Shown: one piece after another, positions 15,610 through 24,248 of the stretch
How the letters are laid out: the number at the start of each line of letters is the position of its first letter
Position numbering within the stretch: position 1 is the first letter of the stretch
Assembly (NCBI RefSeq): GCF_030518235.1
Contig: NZ_JAULSA010000028.1
Span: 1 to 39,963 of the forward strand
Origin: Saccharibacillus sp. CPCC 101409
GTDB taxonomy: Bacteria > Bacillota > Bacilli > Paenibacillales > Paenibacillaceae
Direction of reading: 5' to 3'
DNA length: 39,963 bases
The notes under the pieces: generated by a model
What the model was told of the DNA's origin: nothing
The model's input: only the letters and a program-made list of their open reading frames with translations
Databases searched by the model: none
Translations under genes and position numbers: made by a program

Positions 15610-16218
15610 TTAAATCCGGCGGGTCCGGTACTTGTCACGGTCCGCTTCGGTAATCTCCCGGACCACCCGGCACGGATTGCCCGCGGCGATCACGCCCGGC
15701 GGAATATCGCGGTTGACTACGCTTCCGGCGCCGATCACGCTGCCCGCTCCGATCGTCACGCCCGGAAGCACGACGACGTTGCCGCCGATCCACACATTGT
15801 CTTCGACGGTGATCGGGTAAGCATACTCCAGTCCTTCGTTGCGCTGTTCGACGTCGAGCGGATGCCCTGCCGTATAGAAGCCGCAGTTCGGCGCGATAAA
15901 CACATTGTCGCCGAACGCGACTTTGGCGGCGTCGAGAACGATCAGGTTGTGGTTGGCGAAAAAGTTGGAGCCGAACTCAATGTTATAGCCCTGATCGCAG
16001 TAAAACGGCTGTTCGATTACAAAAGGACCGTCCGAGCGGGCGACGATCTTGCGGATCAGCGCCTCCCTTTTATGCAGCTCCAGCGGGTTCAAATGATTGT
16101 ATTCGAAGCACAGCGATTTGCAGTAATTGCGCTCGCGCACAAGCTGCGGATCGTTGTTGTTGTCGTACAGCAGGCCCGCGGCCGCTTTTTCTTTCTCGGT
16201 CATGGAGCGGTTTGTCAT
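15610..16218 (-). CDS. Sugar O-acetyltransferase (maltose/galactoside type)
   Basis: 202 residues, a left-handed beta-helix acyltransferase of the Maa/LacA/NodL family. The N-terminal Mac domain (TEKEKAAAGLLYDNNNDPQLVRERNYCK) precedes hexapeptide repeats, with VWIGGNVVVLPGVTIG and GSVIGAGSVVNRDIPPGVIAAGNP near the end. Catalytic His119 lies in YTAGHPLD. It would acetylate the 6-hydroxyl of glucose, maltose or similar sugars from acetyl-CoA. Start ATG 16218 with CGGAGG nine bases upstream; ATG 16203 is possible but less well spaced. It stands alone. Confidence 0.92.
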   Translation of the reverse strand: MTNRSMTEKEKAAAGLLYDNNNDPQLVRERNYCKSLCFEYNHLNPLELHKREALIRKIVARSDGPFVIEQPFYCDQGYNIEFGSNFFANHNLIVLDAAKVAFGDNVFIAPNCGFYTAGHPLDVEQRNEGLEYAYPITVEDNVWIGGNVVVLPGVTIGAGSVIGAGSVVNRDIPPGVIAAGNPCRVVREITEADRDKYRTRRI

Positions 16219-16341
16219 CGTTTTCTGCCTCCGGTCGATTGAATTTCAGGCGGATGGGGCGCCCGGTCTATTCTTCAGTCTGTTTCATCGGACAACCGGT
16301 GTCAAGGCGGATAGGCGCGCGCATCGTTTTGTTCGCCCTGC

Positions 16342-16405
16342 AGCAAAAAGGGTATGTAAGCTTAGACACACGGTACGGCGAATAAGATTCTGTACCCTTT
16401 TCTGC
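16342..16405. promoter_or_regulatory. Inverted repeat in the leader of the molybdoenzyme pair
   Basis: AAAAGGGTA (16347-16355 region) and TACCCTTTT (16393-16401) face each other 37 bases apart, 30 bases before the ribosome site at 16424. It could be a paired operator or a leader hairpin. The rest of the 215-base gap (16219-16433) holds nothing else I recognise. Confidence 0.35.
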
Positions 16406-16433
16406 GTCGAAACATCGATGAAGGAGGAAGAAT

Positions 16434-16868
16434 ATGAGCGGAGAACTGCATGATCTTTTTGCGGAAGTGTATGATGAAGTGAAGGCTGTGCTGGACGAAA
16501 CGGAAGGGATGTCCCATCCCCTTGTCGTACTGTTTCGAACTTCGCTCGAAGACGAGCGGGGAGCGTTCGAACGGCTGCTGCCCGCGCTGGAGCGGGAGAA
16601 GCCGGAACTCGAATCGTTTAAAAAGGACTGCTCGATCGTCTACCTGAACGACGAGATCGCCGAATCCGCGTTTCGCGCCTGGCTCAGAGCGGTCGACTGG
16701 ATGGATCACGCAGACTCGGAGGAAGCGTCCAAATTGGAAAACCGTTTCCCCGGCATGAAAGATACTTTGAAAAAAGCGGCGGCCAAAATGGAAGACATCT
16801 ACGGCGCGGCGAAGATCAAATACGTCGTGCCGGCGCTGTACCAACCGCAGACGGGAGGCGTGCAATGA
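16434..16868 (+). CDS. Uncharacterised small acidic protein linked to molybdoenzyme
   Basis: 144 residues, acidic, helix-rich, no signal peptide or membrane segment (ELHDLFAEVYDEVKAVLDE; RLLPALEREKPELESF). The C-terminal part ends in a basic KIKYVVPALYQPQ. I do not recognise the family; it does not look like DUF1641, the protein often found beside YrhE/YjgC formate dehydrogenases. A good AAGGAGGAAGA lies before ATG 16434, and its stop overlaps the next start as ATGA, so it is made together with the oxidoreductase. A dedicated chaperone or small subunit is a reasonable guess, without direct evidence. Confidence 0.75.
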   Translation: MSGELHDLFAEVYDEVKAVLDETEGMSHPLVVLFRTSLEDERGAFERLLPALEREKPELESFKKDCSIVYLNDEIAESAFRAWLRAVDWMDHADSEEASKLENRFPGMKDTLKKAAAKMEDIYGAAKIKYVVPALYQPQTGGVQ

Positions 16869-19324
16869 GCTGGCAAAAAGAACGCATCGACATGAACGTA
16901 TACACCCAGGGCGAAGTCGACCGCTGGGTGTACAGCACCTGCAATCTGTGTTCGGTCGGCTGCGGCTGCGAGATTGCGGTCAAGGACGAGAAAATCGTCG
17001 GCATCCGCGGCAACGGGAAGCACTCGATCAACCGCGGACGGCTCGGACCCAAAGGCGAGAACCAGTGGCAGGCCAATTCCAGTCCGGACCGCCTGCTCTC
17101 CCCGCTGATCCGCAACGAGCTGGGCGAACTGACGCCGGCTTCGTGGGACGAGGCCATGAACCTGATCGTAAGCAAAATGAAAGAAGCGATCGCGAAAAAA
17201 GGACCGAACAGCATCGCCATCTACTCGACCGGGCAGGCTTTCCTGGAAGATTATTATACGATCGCCAAAGTGGGCCGCGCGGGTCTGGGCACGCATCTGC
17301 TCGACGCCAACACCCGGCTGTGCACCTCGACGACGGAGTTCTGCCTGCTTCAATCGTTCGGAGCGGACGGCGCGCCGGCTTCCTATGAAGATATCGATGC
17401 AACCGACACGCTGATGCTGTTCGGCCATAACGTCGCGGAGACCGGCACGGTGCTGCACGAGCGCATCATGGACCGTAAAGCGCGGACGGGCAAACCGTAT
17501 ATCATCGCCGTCGATCCTCGCAAAACGCTGACGGCGCGCGGCTCCGACCTGCATTTGCAGCTGCGCCCGGGCACCAACGTGCCGCTGTTGAACGGACTGC
17601 TGTATCTGATGCTGCAAAACGGCGCGGCCGATCGCGAATTTATCGAAAAGTATACGATCGGGTTCGAGGAAATGCGCGGCGCACTGGAAGAATGGACGCC
17701 GGAACGCACTTCCGAAGCGACCGGCATCCCGGTCGAGACGCTGCTGGAAGCCGGGCGTATCCTGTCCGAGACGCCTTCCCTCGTCTCGACGACGCTGCAG
17801 GGCGCGTTCCAGAGCGCGGACGCGACGACCGCCTGCGTGGCGATCAACAATATCCATCTGGTGCGAGGTTTGATCGGCAGACCGGGCAGCGGCCCGCTGC
17901 ATATGGCCGGCCAGCCGAGTTCGTCGTCGAACCGGACGGTCGGAGGCGTGGGTACTTATCCGGCGAACCGCAACCCGATGAATCCGCAGCATCTCGAAGA
18001 AATGGGCAGGCTGTGGAACGTCGATCCGGCGAAACTGCCCGCGGGACCGGAGAAAGGCATCGAAGAACAGCTGGAGATGATCGAGCAGGAGCAAATCGAC
18101 GTGTTCTGGAATATCGGCACCAATCCGCTCGTTTCCCTGCCGAACCGCAAGCGGGCCAAAAGCGCGCTGGAAAAAGTGTTCGTTATTATGCAGGATCATT
18201 TCCTGACCGAGACGTCCAAAGTCGCCGACATCGTGCTGCCCGCGGCCATGTGGGGCGAGAAAGAAGGCACGATGGAGAATGCCGACCGCCGCATCAATCT
18301 GCTGCGCAAAGCGGTGAATCCGCCGGAAGGCGTGCGGACCGACCTCGATATCCTGATCGATTTCTCCAAGCGCATGGATTTTCGCGACAAAGACGGCAAT
18401 CCGCTGATCGGCTATTCCACGCCGGAGGAAGCGTTCGAGGAGTGGAAAGAAGTATCGCGCGGACGCCCGAGCGATATGACCGGCATGACGTACGAGAAGC
18501 TGGAGCGGCACAACGGCCTGCGCTGGCCGGCGACGGCAGAGCGTCCGGAAGGCACCGTCCGGCTGTACGAAGACTTCAAGTTCCCGACTTCCGCCGAGTA
18601 TGCGCAGAGCTATACCAAGGACCAGTTTACCGGCCGGGCGCTGACCAAAGCCGAATACGAAGAGAAGCAGGCCGACGGGCGCGCCATCCTGCACGCCACG
18701 CGCTACAATCCGCCGTCCGAGCAGCCCGGCGGAGATTTCCCGATGTGGCTGACGACCGGACGGCTCGTCTGGCACTGGCACACGCGCACTAAGACGGGGC
18801 GCTCGCCTTATCTGCAAGCCGCCGCTCCGCACGGCTATGTGGAGCTGCACGAAGACGACGCCCGCGAGCACGGCATCGTCGAAGGCGAAGTCGTCCGCGT
18901 CGTGTCGCCGCGCGGCTGGATCGAAGTGCCGGCGAAGATCGGCGACGCCGTGCAGCGCGGACTGCTGTTCGTGCCGTTCCACTTCGGCAGCTGGGAAAGC
19001 AACCAGGCCGCCAACGACCTGACGGCCGACTTCGTCGATCCGCTGTCCAAGCAGCCGACGTTCAAGCAGTCGGCCTGCCGCATCGAGAAGCTGCGCCGAC
19101 AGCATCTCGTCGCCAGCGGCGAAACGATCGGCTATATCGCCGGGCAGTACAAGATGAGCGTGGACGACCTGCTCAAGGTCAACCGCCTGGACACGCCTTA
19201 CGGCATTCAGAGCGGCCAGCATCTGGAGGTGCCGATCTCGGTCATGAATGTGCCGATCCAGCCTTACACGCCGCAGCGCACGGAATTCGCGAAAACGCCG
19301 GTCGAAGAAGGCGGCGGGCAGTAA
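16865..19324 (+). CDS. Molybdopterin oxidoreductase with C-terminal LysM-like segment
   Basis: 819 residues of the DMSO-reductase superfamily. The N-terminal Fe-S motif has Cys26, Cys29 and Cys33 (CNLCSVGC), but the position of the fourth cysteine (usually LC-x-KG) is Gly61 in LGPKG. Cys153 in TRLCTSTTEF aligns with the molybdenum-binding cysteine of assimilatory nitrate reductases, as does FGADGAPASYEDI after it. The molybdopterin-dinucleotide binding domain is about 590-735 (MWLTTGRL; VPFHFGSWESNQAAN). Residues about 747-791 read like a LysM repeat (SGETIGYIAGQYKMSVDDLL to SGQHLEVPI). There is no Tat signal, so it is cytoplasmic. Nitrate-reductase or formate-dehydrogenase-like activity is possible; the substrate is not determined. 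Confidence 0.85.
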   Translation: MSWQKERIDMNVYTQGEVDRWVYSTCNLCSVGCGCEIAVKDEKIVGIRGNGKHSINRGRLGPKGENQWQANSSPDRLLSPLIRNELGELTPASWDEAMNLIVSKMKEAIAKKGPNSIAIYSTGQAFLEDYYTIAKVGRAGLGTHLLDANTRLCTSTTEFCLLQSFGADGAPASYEDIDATDTLMLFGHNVAETGTVLHERIMDRKARTGKPYIIAVDPRKTLTARGSDLHLQLRPGTNVPLLNGLLYLMLQNGAADREFIEKYTIGFEEMRGALEEWTPERTSEATGIPVETLLEAGRILSETPSLVSTTLQGAFQSADATTACVAINNIHLVRGLIGRPGSGPLHMAGQPSSSSNRTVGGVGTYPANRNPMNPQHLEEMGRLWNVDPAKLPAGPEKGIEEQLEMIEQEQIDVFWNIGTNPLVSLPNRKRAKSALEKVFVIMQDHFLTETSKVADIVLPAAMWGEKEGTMENADRRINLLRKAVNPPEGVRTDLDILIDFSKRMDFRDKDGNPLIGYSTPEEAFEEWKEVSRGRPSDMTGMTYEKLERHNGLRWPATAERPEGTVRLYEDFKFPTSAEYAQSYTKDQFTGRALTKAEYEEKQADGRAILHATRYNPPSEQPGGDFPMWLTTGRLVWHWHTRTKTGRSPYLQAAAPHGYVELHEDDAREHGIVEGEVVRVVSPRGWIEVPAKIGDAVQRGLLFVPFHFGSWESNQAANDLTADFVDPLSKQPTFKQSACRIEKLRRQHLVASGETIGYIAGQYKMSVDDLLKVNRLDTPYGIQSGQHLEVPISVMNVPIQPYTPQRTEFAKTPVEEGGGQ

Positions 19325-19363
19325 GCGACGCAGCGCGGGAAACCGATAAGAAACAAGAATGCG

Positions 19364-19410
19364 AAAAAGGACTGTCCCAAAGCCGGGAATTCGGCGGGGC
19401 GGTCCTTTTT
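19364..19410 (+). terminator. Terminator after the molybdoenzyme gene
   Basis: AAAAAGGAC (19364-19372) pairs with GTCCTTTTT (19402-19410); the inner part pairs imperfectly (TGTCCC/GGGGCG). Symmetric A and T runs make it usable in both directions. Confidence 0.8.
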
Positions 19411-19444
19411 GATTTGGCGAGAAGTGAGGAATGAGGATCAAGTG

Positions 19445-19627
19445 AATGTTGCAGGAGCGCATCATTTTCTCCGAAAAAAGAGTCTGAGACCCATATTATT
19501 GCAGAGGTACAACATTTCTATCGATTTTGCGCGTTAAAAGCTGAAAAAGGCAGGAAATGATGCACGTACGCAACATTGCGTATATTTTGAAGCATCCGCC
19601 GAAAAAATGATGCACATATGCAACATT
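19445..19627. repeat. Four 22-bp dyad repeats (AATGWTGC-N6-GCAWCATT)
   Basis: Copies at 19445-19466, 19495-19516, 19556-19577 and 19606-19627. The first is in the opposite orientation (TT in the left half, AT in the right); the second is degenerate (ATTATTGC and ACAACATT); the third and fourth differ only in the central bases (CACGTAC versus CACATAT). Start-to-start spacing is 50, 61 and 50 bases. They fill the 342-base gap between the molybdoenzyme and the ECF41 gene, which are convergent, together with the terminator; no gene lies there. Confidence 0.7.
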
Positions 19628-19666
19628 CGCTTCGATCAGCCCGGATTTTTTCGCTTTCGCCGAAGA

Positions 19667-20761
19667 TTATTCACCGGAGCGGCTGCGGATGCTGCCCAGC
19701 TTCTCCGGTCCGATCACCATGTAAATCCGGTCGATGCGCATTCCGTCCGGCCCGCCCGATTCCGTATAAGGCATCAGGATCATGCGGGCTTCCCCCTCTT
19801 CCCTGTACACCAGCTGAAGCTCGCCGTTGACGGATTCGATCTGCGGCGTCCATTCCCTTGCCTGCCGCAGCAGGCGGCGGGACGTCAGCAGCGCGCAGAC
19901 GCCTTTGCGTCCTTCCATCGGCCGCACGATCGTGCGAATCCGCTCGCCGCCTCCGTCGGCGACCAGCATCGGCCGTTCGCCGAGCAGCCGCAGCACGCCG
20001 GGCACATCGTAAGCGGCGAACGCCGCCGCGAAAGCTTGCAGCAGCGCGGCGCGCGTACCGTCTGTTTTATCGGCTTTATCCGTCCTGTATGCTCCGTCCA
20101 CCTCGCTTGTTCCGATTCCTCTGTCAGACCTGCCCGCTTCTTCTGCCGCATCCGCTTTATCAAAGTCCGCTCCATTCGATTCCGCCGTAATCGAAGGCGG
20201 GCCTTCCGAGCGCAGCTTGCGGCGCGTACGGCTGAAGATCTGCCTGACGGCGCTTTCGGACTTCTCCGTCATTTCGGCGATTTCCCCGTAAGGGTAATCG
20301 AACGCTTCGCGCAGCACGAACACGATACGTTCCGTCGGATTCAGCTTGTCCAGCATAACCAGAAAAGCGAACGACAGCGTATCGCCGCGGACCGCCGCCT
20401 CCTCGGGGCCGAGCGCGGTCTCGTCGACCGGTTCGGGCAGCCAATCCCCGATATACCGCTCGCGCCGGCCGCGGGCGGAATTCAGCAGATTCAGGCAGCG
20501 GTTGGCGGCGGCCCGGGCCACATACGATTTGGGATTGCGCAGCGCAGCCGGTAACTTATGCGACAGCTCGGCGAACAGTTCCTGCACGACGTCTTCGGCG
20601 TCCGCCGCCGATCCCAGCATCCGGTAGGCGACCGCAAACGCATAAGAGCGGTAATGCCGATACAGATCGGCGACGTCCTGCGCCGGAGCCGCACTGTCGT
20701 TTTCGGGCTGCCGCAGCGGGAAGCCGGGCCGCGATTCGGTTTGCTTTTGAGATAATGTCAC
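19667..20761 (-). CDS. ECF41-family sigma factor with SnoaL-like C-terminal domain
   Basis: 364 residues. Sigma region 2 is at about 33-100 (DLYRHYRSYAFAVAYRMLG, SAADAEDVVQELF) and region 4 at about 130-185 (PTERIVFVLREAFDYPYGEIAEMTEKSESAVRQIFSR, split here across residues 142-178). The ECF41 marks are present: WLPEPV at 107-112 between the sigma domains and DGGG at 269-272 in the C-terminal SnoaL-like domain, which in this family controls activity in place of an anti-sigma. A low-complexity Asp/Lys/Gly-rich linker (about 187-237) is unusually long. Start GTG 20761 with AAGGAGG eight bases upstream. It follows its CMD partner gene. Confidence 0.93.
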   Translation of the reverse strand: MTLSQKQTESRPGFPLRQPENDSAAPAQDVADLYRHYRSYAFAVAYRMLGSAADAEDVVQELFAELSHKLPAALRNPKSYVARAAANRCLNLLNSARGRRERYIGDWLPEPVDETALGPEEAAVRGDTLSFAFLVMLDKLNPTERIVFVLREAFDYPYGEIAEMTEKSESAVRQIFSRTRRKLRSEGPPSITAESNGADFDKADAAEEAGRSDRGIGTSEVDGAYRTDKADKTDGTRAALLQAFAAAFAAYDVPGVLRLLGERPMLVADGGGERIRTIVRPMEGRKGVCALLTSRRLLRQAREWTPQIESVNGELQLVYREEGEARMILMPYTESGGPDGMRIDRIYMVIGPEKLGSIRSRSGE

Positions 20762-20810
20762 GCGCTCTTCCTCCTTGTGCCGGGTGCCGGCTTGAACTTC
20801 GCCGGGCGCT

Positions 20811-21281
20811 TTACTCCAGCTTAACGCCGGGATACATGCCTGTCGAGATCGAGATCCGGTTCCAGGCGTTGATCGTATTGACGACCATCACAAGATCGAC
20901 GTACTCCGCTTCGCCGAAATACCGGCGCGCCTCGGCGTATACCGCTTCCGGTACGCCGCGCTCGCCGATGCGCACAAGGTGTTCGGCCAGCTCCAGCGCC
21001 GCGCGTTCTTGACCGGCGAAGACCGGCGAATCCCTCCAGACCGCAAGCAGAAGCAGCTGTTCTTCGTAATCGCCGAGCCGGCGCAGGTCCGCCGCATGGG
21101 CGGCTACGCAGAACGCGCAGCCGTTCAACTGCGACACGCGCGTCTTGAGCAGCTCGACCAGCGATTTGTCCAAGCGGCAGCCGCCGATAAAGCGTTCCAG
21201 CGCCAGCATGGCGCGGTAAGCCTCCGGATTGGCGCTGCGGTAATTCAAGCGAAGGTTGAGATGCGATTGTTCGGTATTCAC
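20811..21281 (-). CDS. Carboxymuconolactone decarboxylase/AhpD-like protein
   Basis: 156 residues of the CMD family, all helical. Redox pair Cys55-x2-Cys58 in NGCAFCVAAH with His62 is the AhpD-type active site, so it is probably a peroxidase-like or disulfide reductase rather than a decarboxylase. Genes of this family are the classic targets of neighbouring ECF41 sigma factors. Start GTG 21281 with GGGAGG seven bases upstream. It has its own ECF41-type promoter and lies 49 bases upstream of the sigma gene, probably as one transcript. Confidence 0.9.
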   Translation of the reverse strand: MNTEQSHLNLRLNYRSANPEAYRAMLALERFIGGCRLDKSLVELLKTRVSQLNGCAFCVAAHAADLRRLGDYEEQLLLLAVWRDSPVFAGQERAALELAEHLVRIGERGVPEAVYAEARRYFGEAEYVDLVMVVNTINAWNRISISTGMYPGVKLE

Positions 21282-21335
21282 CGTAATTCCTCCCGGGGAA
21301 AAGGATAGACGGATCGTTCCGCCGTCTGTATGGAA

Positions 21336-21362
21336 GACAAGGCAGCCGCGCTTTTTGTGACA
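21336..21362 (-). promoter_or_regulatory. ECF41-type promoter of the CMD gene
   Basis: On the minus strand TGTCACA (21356-21362), 16-base spacer, TGTC (21336-21339). The known ECF41 consensus is TGTCACA-N16-CGTC, so only one base differs. It is 55 bases upstream of the CMD start. Confidence 0.75.
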
Positions 21363-21388
21363 ACTTGTTTGAAGACGGATAAACGCGC

Positions 21389-21428
21389 AAAAAAAACGCC
21401 GGACTCGTCCCGAAGGAAAGTCCGGCGT
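21389..21428 (-). terminator. Strong terminator after the GH2 gene
   Basis: Stem ACGCCGGACT (21396-21405) with AGTCCGGCGT (21419-21428), then eight T on the minus strand. Confidence 0.92.
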
Positions 21429-21443
21429 CGGCGCACGAATTTT

Positions 21444-24248
21444 TTAACGAATCATCTTCTCCAGCTCGTCCAGTCCGATCTCGAACGAAGGGTTGAACTC
21501 CTCGGAGCGCACATAGTTCAGCACACTGTGCAGGAACTGGCGTCCGTCCGGCGACTCTCCGGCGGCGGCCGCGTCGACCGGACAGACGATGAGTTTGCCG
21601 CCGCCCGTTTGGCATTCGAACAGCAGGCCGAGCTTGTGGTTGCGCTCGAAGTTGTCGATCGTCTGCACGATCGGCTCCCATTCGGACGGCGTGCCGTCCA
21701 GGATCACCGAACGCGAATTCATGACGACGTTCCACCAGGAATAAGTCGAATGCGTATCGGACGGGAACTCGCGCAGCGCCGGGTGTCCGCTGCGGATCAG
21801 CAGGCCGTGCGTGCCGACGGGAACTTTGCGGTCCATGCTTTCCGAGATCGAACGAAACATCGGATAGCACCAGAAGTCCGACGCGTAGGTCCCTTCGATC
21901 GCATTTTGCAGACCGGAAGGATTCGGCATCAGCAGCACTTTGCCGCCCTGCGCCAGCACGGCTTTCGCTTCGTCGTTCAGCGCCGCGAATACGTTGACGC
22001 CGCCGAAGTCCGCCTGCGTTCCTGCCGGGTAGATCCACAGCTCGTAGTTCTTGTACACGTCCGTGCCGTCAAGCCGCAGCGACAGTTCGACTTTGCGCAT
22101 CTTGTCCGCCTGCGGAAGCGTCAGCTCCAGCGTTCCGACCGGCAGCACGTCGCCCGCCTGCGACAGATTCGCCGCCAGCGTGCCGGAGCCCAGCTTTTCT
22201 TCGCCCGCATTCAGCTCCCAGCCGACTTCCACCGCGCCCGGCGCTTGCGGACGGAACCAGCTCAGTTCGATCTCCGCGCGGAACGCGTCGCCGGCAACCA
22301 GATTGTACGTCGGGAACTTCGCCAGCAGCACCGCGTCGGCGCAGAACGAACGCCAGTCTTCCGGCGAGATCAGCCCTTTGGAATCCATAAAAGCGTCCAG
22401 CATCCCGACCAGCGCCGTGCCCTGTCCGCTGAAGTCCTGCAGATCGAGCAGCTGGAAGCCCGCGAGCTTTCTCGAACGCAGCGCCGCTTCCAGCTCTTCC
22501 TTGTAGCATTCCGCCGCCAGTTTGCCGGAGTTCTCGAAGTATGCGCGGGAGAGATGCCCCAATCCTTTTTCCTCCAGACGCTCGCGGAAGATCTTGAAGT
22601 TCTCCGCTTTGAGCGGCCCGGTGTACTTGTCGATCTCGTCGAAATTCGGGAACGTCGCGTACTGCCCGATTTCGTGCGAAAGAACCGGAACGTCCGAGAT
22701 CCATTCGCCGCCGTCTCCTTCCGCTTCGACCGTTTTCATCCCCGTGCCGTACTGGATCTGGATCGTCGCTTTCCCGCCTTTGGCCGATTCGCTCTCCTGC
22801 GTGCGCGGCGGTTCGATCCGAGCGTCGTAATCCGTCAGCGTGCCCGGGGGCGATACCTGGACATGGCCCTGCGGCGCGTCGCACATGGCGTACGATCCGC
22901 GGAACAAACGCTCGCGCGTAAAGCGCACGCCGCAGAAGAAGTCGTCGTGCTCCAGCAGCTCCGGCACCCACTGGTGGTTGTTCGAGCCCTGCGTATACAG
23001 CGGACGGCCGTCGAATTCTTTGTAGCCTTTGAGGATCGAATCGATCTTTGTCCGGCTGCCCCACAGCTCGTTGCCGAGCGAGAACATGACGAACGACGGA
23101 TGATTGCCGAACGCTTTGAGGATCTCGTAGCCTTCTTCGATCAGGTAATCCTGTTCCGCCTGGTTATGGTTCTCGTCGCCCGGCTCCGTGATCGTGCCCC
23201 AGAACGGCAGTTCCGGTTCCATATAGATGCCCAGCAGGTCGGCGGCTTCGAACGCGGCTTCCGGCGGGCAGGCGGTATGGAACCGGTAATGGTTCATGCC
23301 GTACGCTCGGGAAATGCCCAGGATGCGCACCCATTCTTCGACCGAGGCCGGCGCATAGCCGGTCAGCGGGAAAATGAGTCCGTCGTGCTTGCCGCGCAGG
23401 AAGGTGCGATGACCGTTGATCTCGAACTTGTCGCCGGCCGCCGTAAATTCGCGCAGACCGAAGACGGTTTCGAAAATATCCGCCGTTTGTCCGTTTGCGT
23501 CCAGCAGTTCCAGCTTCAACCGGTACAGCTCCGGCGTCCATTCGCTCCACAGCCGGGCATTGTCGCCGAGACGGTACACCGCTTCGATCCCGCCGCCGCT
23601 CAGTTCGAACTCGGCCGTTTCCGCGGTATGCGCGCTCTCGCCGTTGAAACTTTCCGCCGAGACGCGCAGACGGGACGCTTCGCCGCCGGCGATCTTCGCC
23701 GCGACGCGCACGCTGCGGTCCGATACGTTCGGGTAAGTGCGCACGCCTTCCAGACGCGCCGACCCGAAAAATTGCAGCTCGACCCGGCCGGTAATTCCGT
23801 TCCAGTTGGTCTGCGTATCCGGCGAAGTCATATGGCCGCCCTTGGTCGGATAGTCGGTGTTGTCCACGCGGATCGTCAGCGTATTGCGTCCTTGCGTCAG
23901 TCTGCCGGTCAGCTCGTATACATGCGGCGCGTTCAGGCTGTTTCGGGCGCCGATCTCTTCGCCGTTTACCCAGACCGTTGTCGCGCGCGTGCGCTCCAGA
24001 TGCAGGAACGATACGGAATCGGTCTGCTCCGCGGAAATATCGATGTCTCTTGTAAACCAGGCATAGCCTTCAAACTTATATTCGTCCGTCAGCGAGCCGA
24101 TCAGCCGTTCTTCGTTTCTCGGTCCCCTGCGGGCGTGCGAAGTCGTGCCGGGCAGTTCCATTTCGTCGCGGAACGTCTGCGGCAGTCCTTTTTTGTCGGC
24201 GTCCAGTTCCAGTTTCCATACGCCGGACAGGTCGATTTTGCTCAGCAA
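21444..24248 (-). CDS. Glycoside hydrolase family 2 protein
   Basis: 934 residues with the GH2 order: sugar-binding jelly-roll (about 1-165, YAWFTRDIDI, TTVWVNGEEIG), Ig-like domain, then the TIM barrel. Acid/base Glu394 is in FSLGNELWG and nucleophile Glu526 in LSHEIGQY; NHYRFHT upstream is also typical. A long C-terminal extension (about 600-934) resembles the accessory domains of large GH2 enzymes. No signal peptide, so it acts inside. Beta-galactosidase, glucuronidase or mannosidase activity cannot be separated. Two TTG starts are possible: 24254 has AGGAG only three bases away, 24248 has nine, so I chose 24248. Promoter at 24290-24318. Confidence 0.88.
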   Translation of the reverse strand: MLSKIDLSGVWKLELDADKKGLPQTFRDEMELPGTTSHARRGPRNEERLIGSLTDEYKFEGYAWFTRDIDISAEQTDSVSFLHLERTRATTVWVNGEEIGARNSLNAPHVYELTGRLTQGRNTLTIRVDNTDYPTKGGHMTSPDTQTNWNGITGRVELQFFGSARLEGVRTYPNVSDRSVRVAAKIAGGEASRLRVSAESFNGESAHTAETAEFELSGGGIEAVYRLGDNARLWSEWTPELYRLKLELLDANGQTADIFETVFGLREFTAAGDKFEINGHRTFLRGKHDGLIFPLTGYAPASVEEWVRILGISRAYGMNHYRFHTACPPEAAFEAADLLGIYMEPELPFWGTITEPGDENHNQAEQDYLIEEGYEILKAFGNHPSFVMFSLGNELWGSRTKIDSILKGYKEFDGRPLYTQGSNNHQWVPELLEHDDFFCGVRFTRERLFRGSYAMCDAPQGHVQVSPPGTLTDYDARIEPPRTQESESAKGGKATIQIQYGTGMKTVEAEGDGGEWISDVPVLSHEIGQYATFPNFDEIDKYTGPLKAENFKIFRERLEEKGLGHLSRAYFENSGKLAAECYKEELEAALRSRKLAGFQLLDLQDFSGQGTALVGMLDAFMDSKGLISPEDWRSFCADAVLLAKFPTYNLVAGDAFRAEIELSWFRPQAPGAVEVGWELNAGEEKLGSGTLAANLSQAGDVLPVGTLELTLPQADKMRKVELSLRLDGTDVYKNYELWIYPAGTQADFGGVNVFAALNDEAKAVLAQGGKVLLMPNPSGLQNAIEGTYASDFWCYPMFRSISESMDRKVPVGTHGLLIRSGHPALREFPSDTHSTYSWWNVVMNSRSVILDGTPSEWEPIVQTIDNFERNHKLGLLFECQTGGGKLIVCPVDAAAAGESPDGRQFLHSVLNYVRSEEFNPSFEIGLDELEKMIR

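Noticed and set aside
16799..19465. A 888-codon minus-strand frame opposite the molybdoenzyme
   Set aside because: Antisense shadow; the plus-strand protein keeps its cofactor motifs throughout.
19445..19627. CRISPR array
   Set aside because: Repeats are imperfect dyads, only four, one inverted and one degenerate, with no cas genes.
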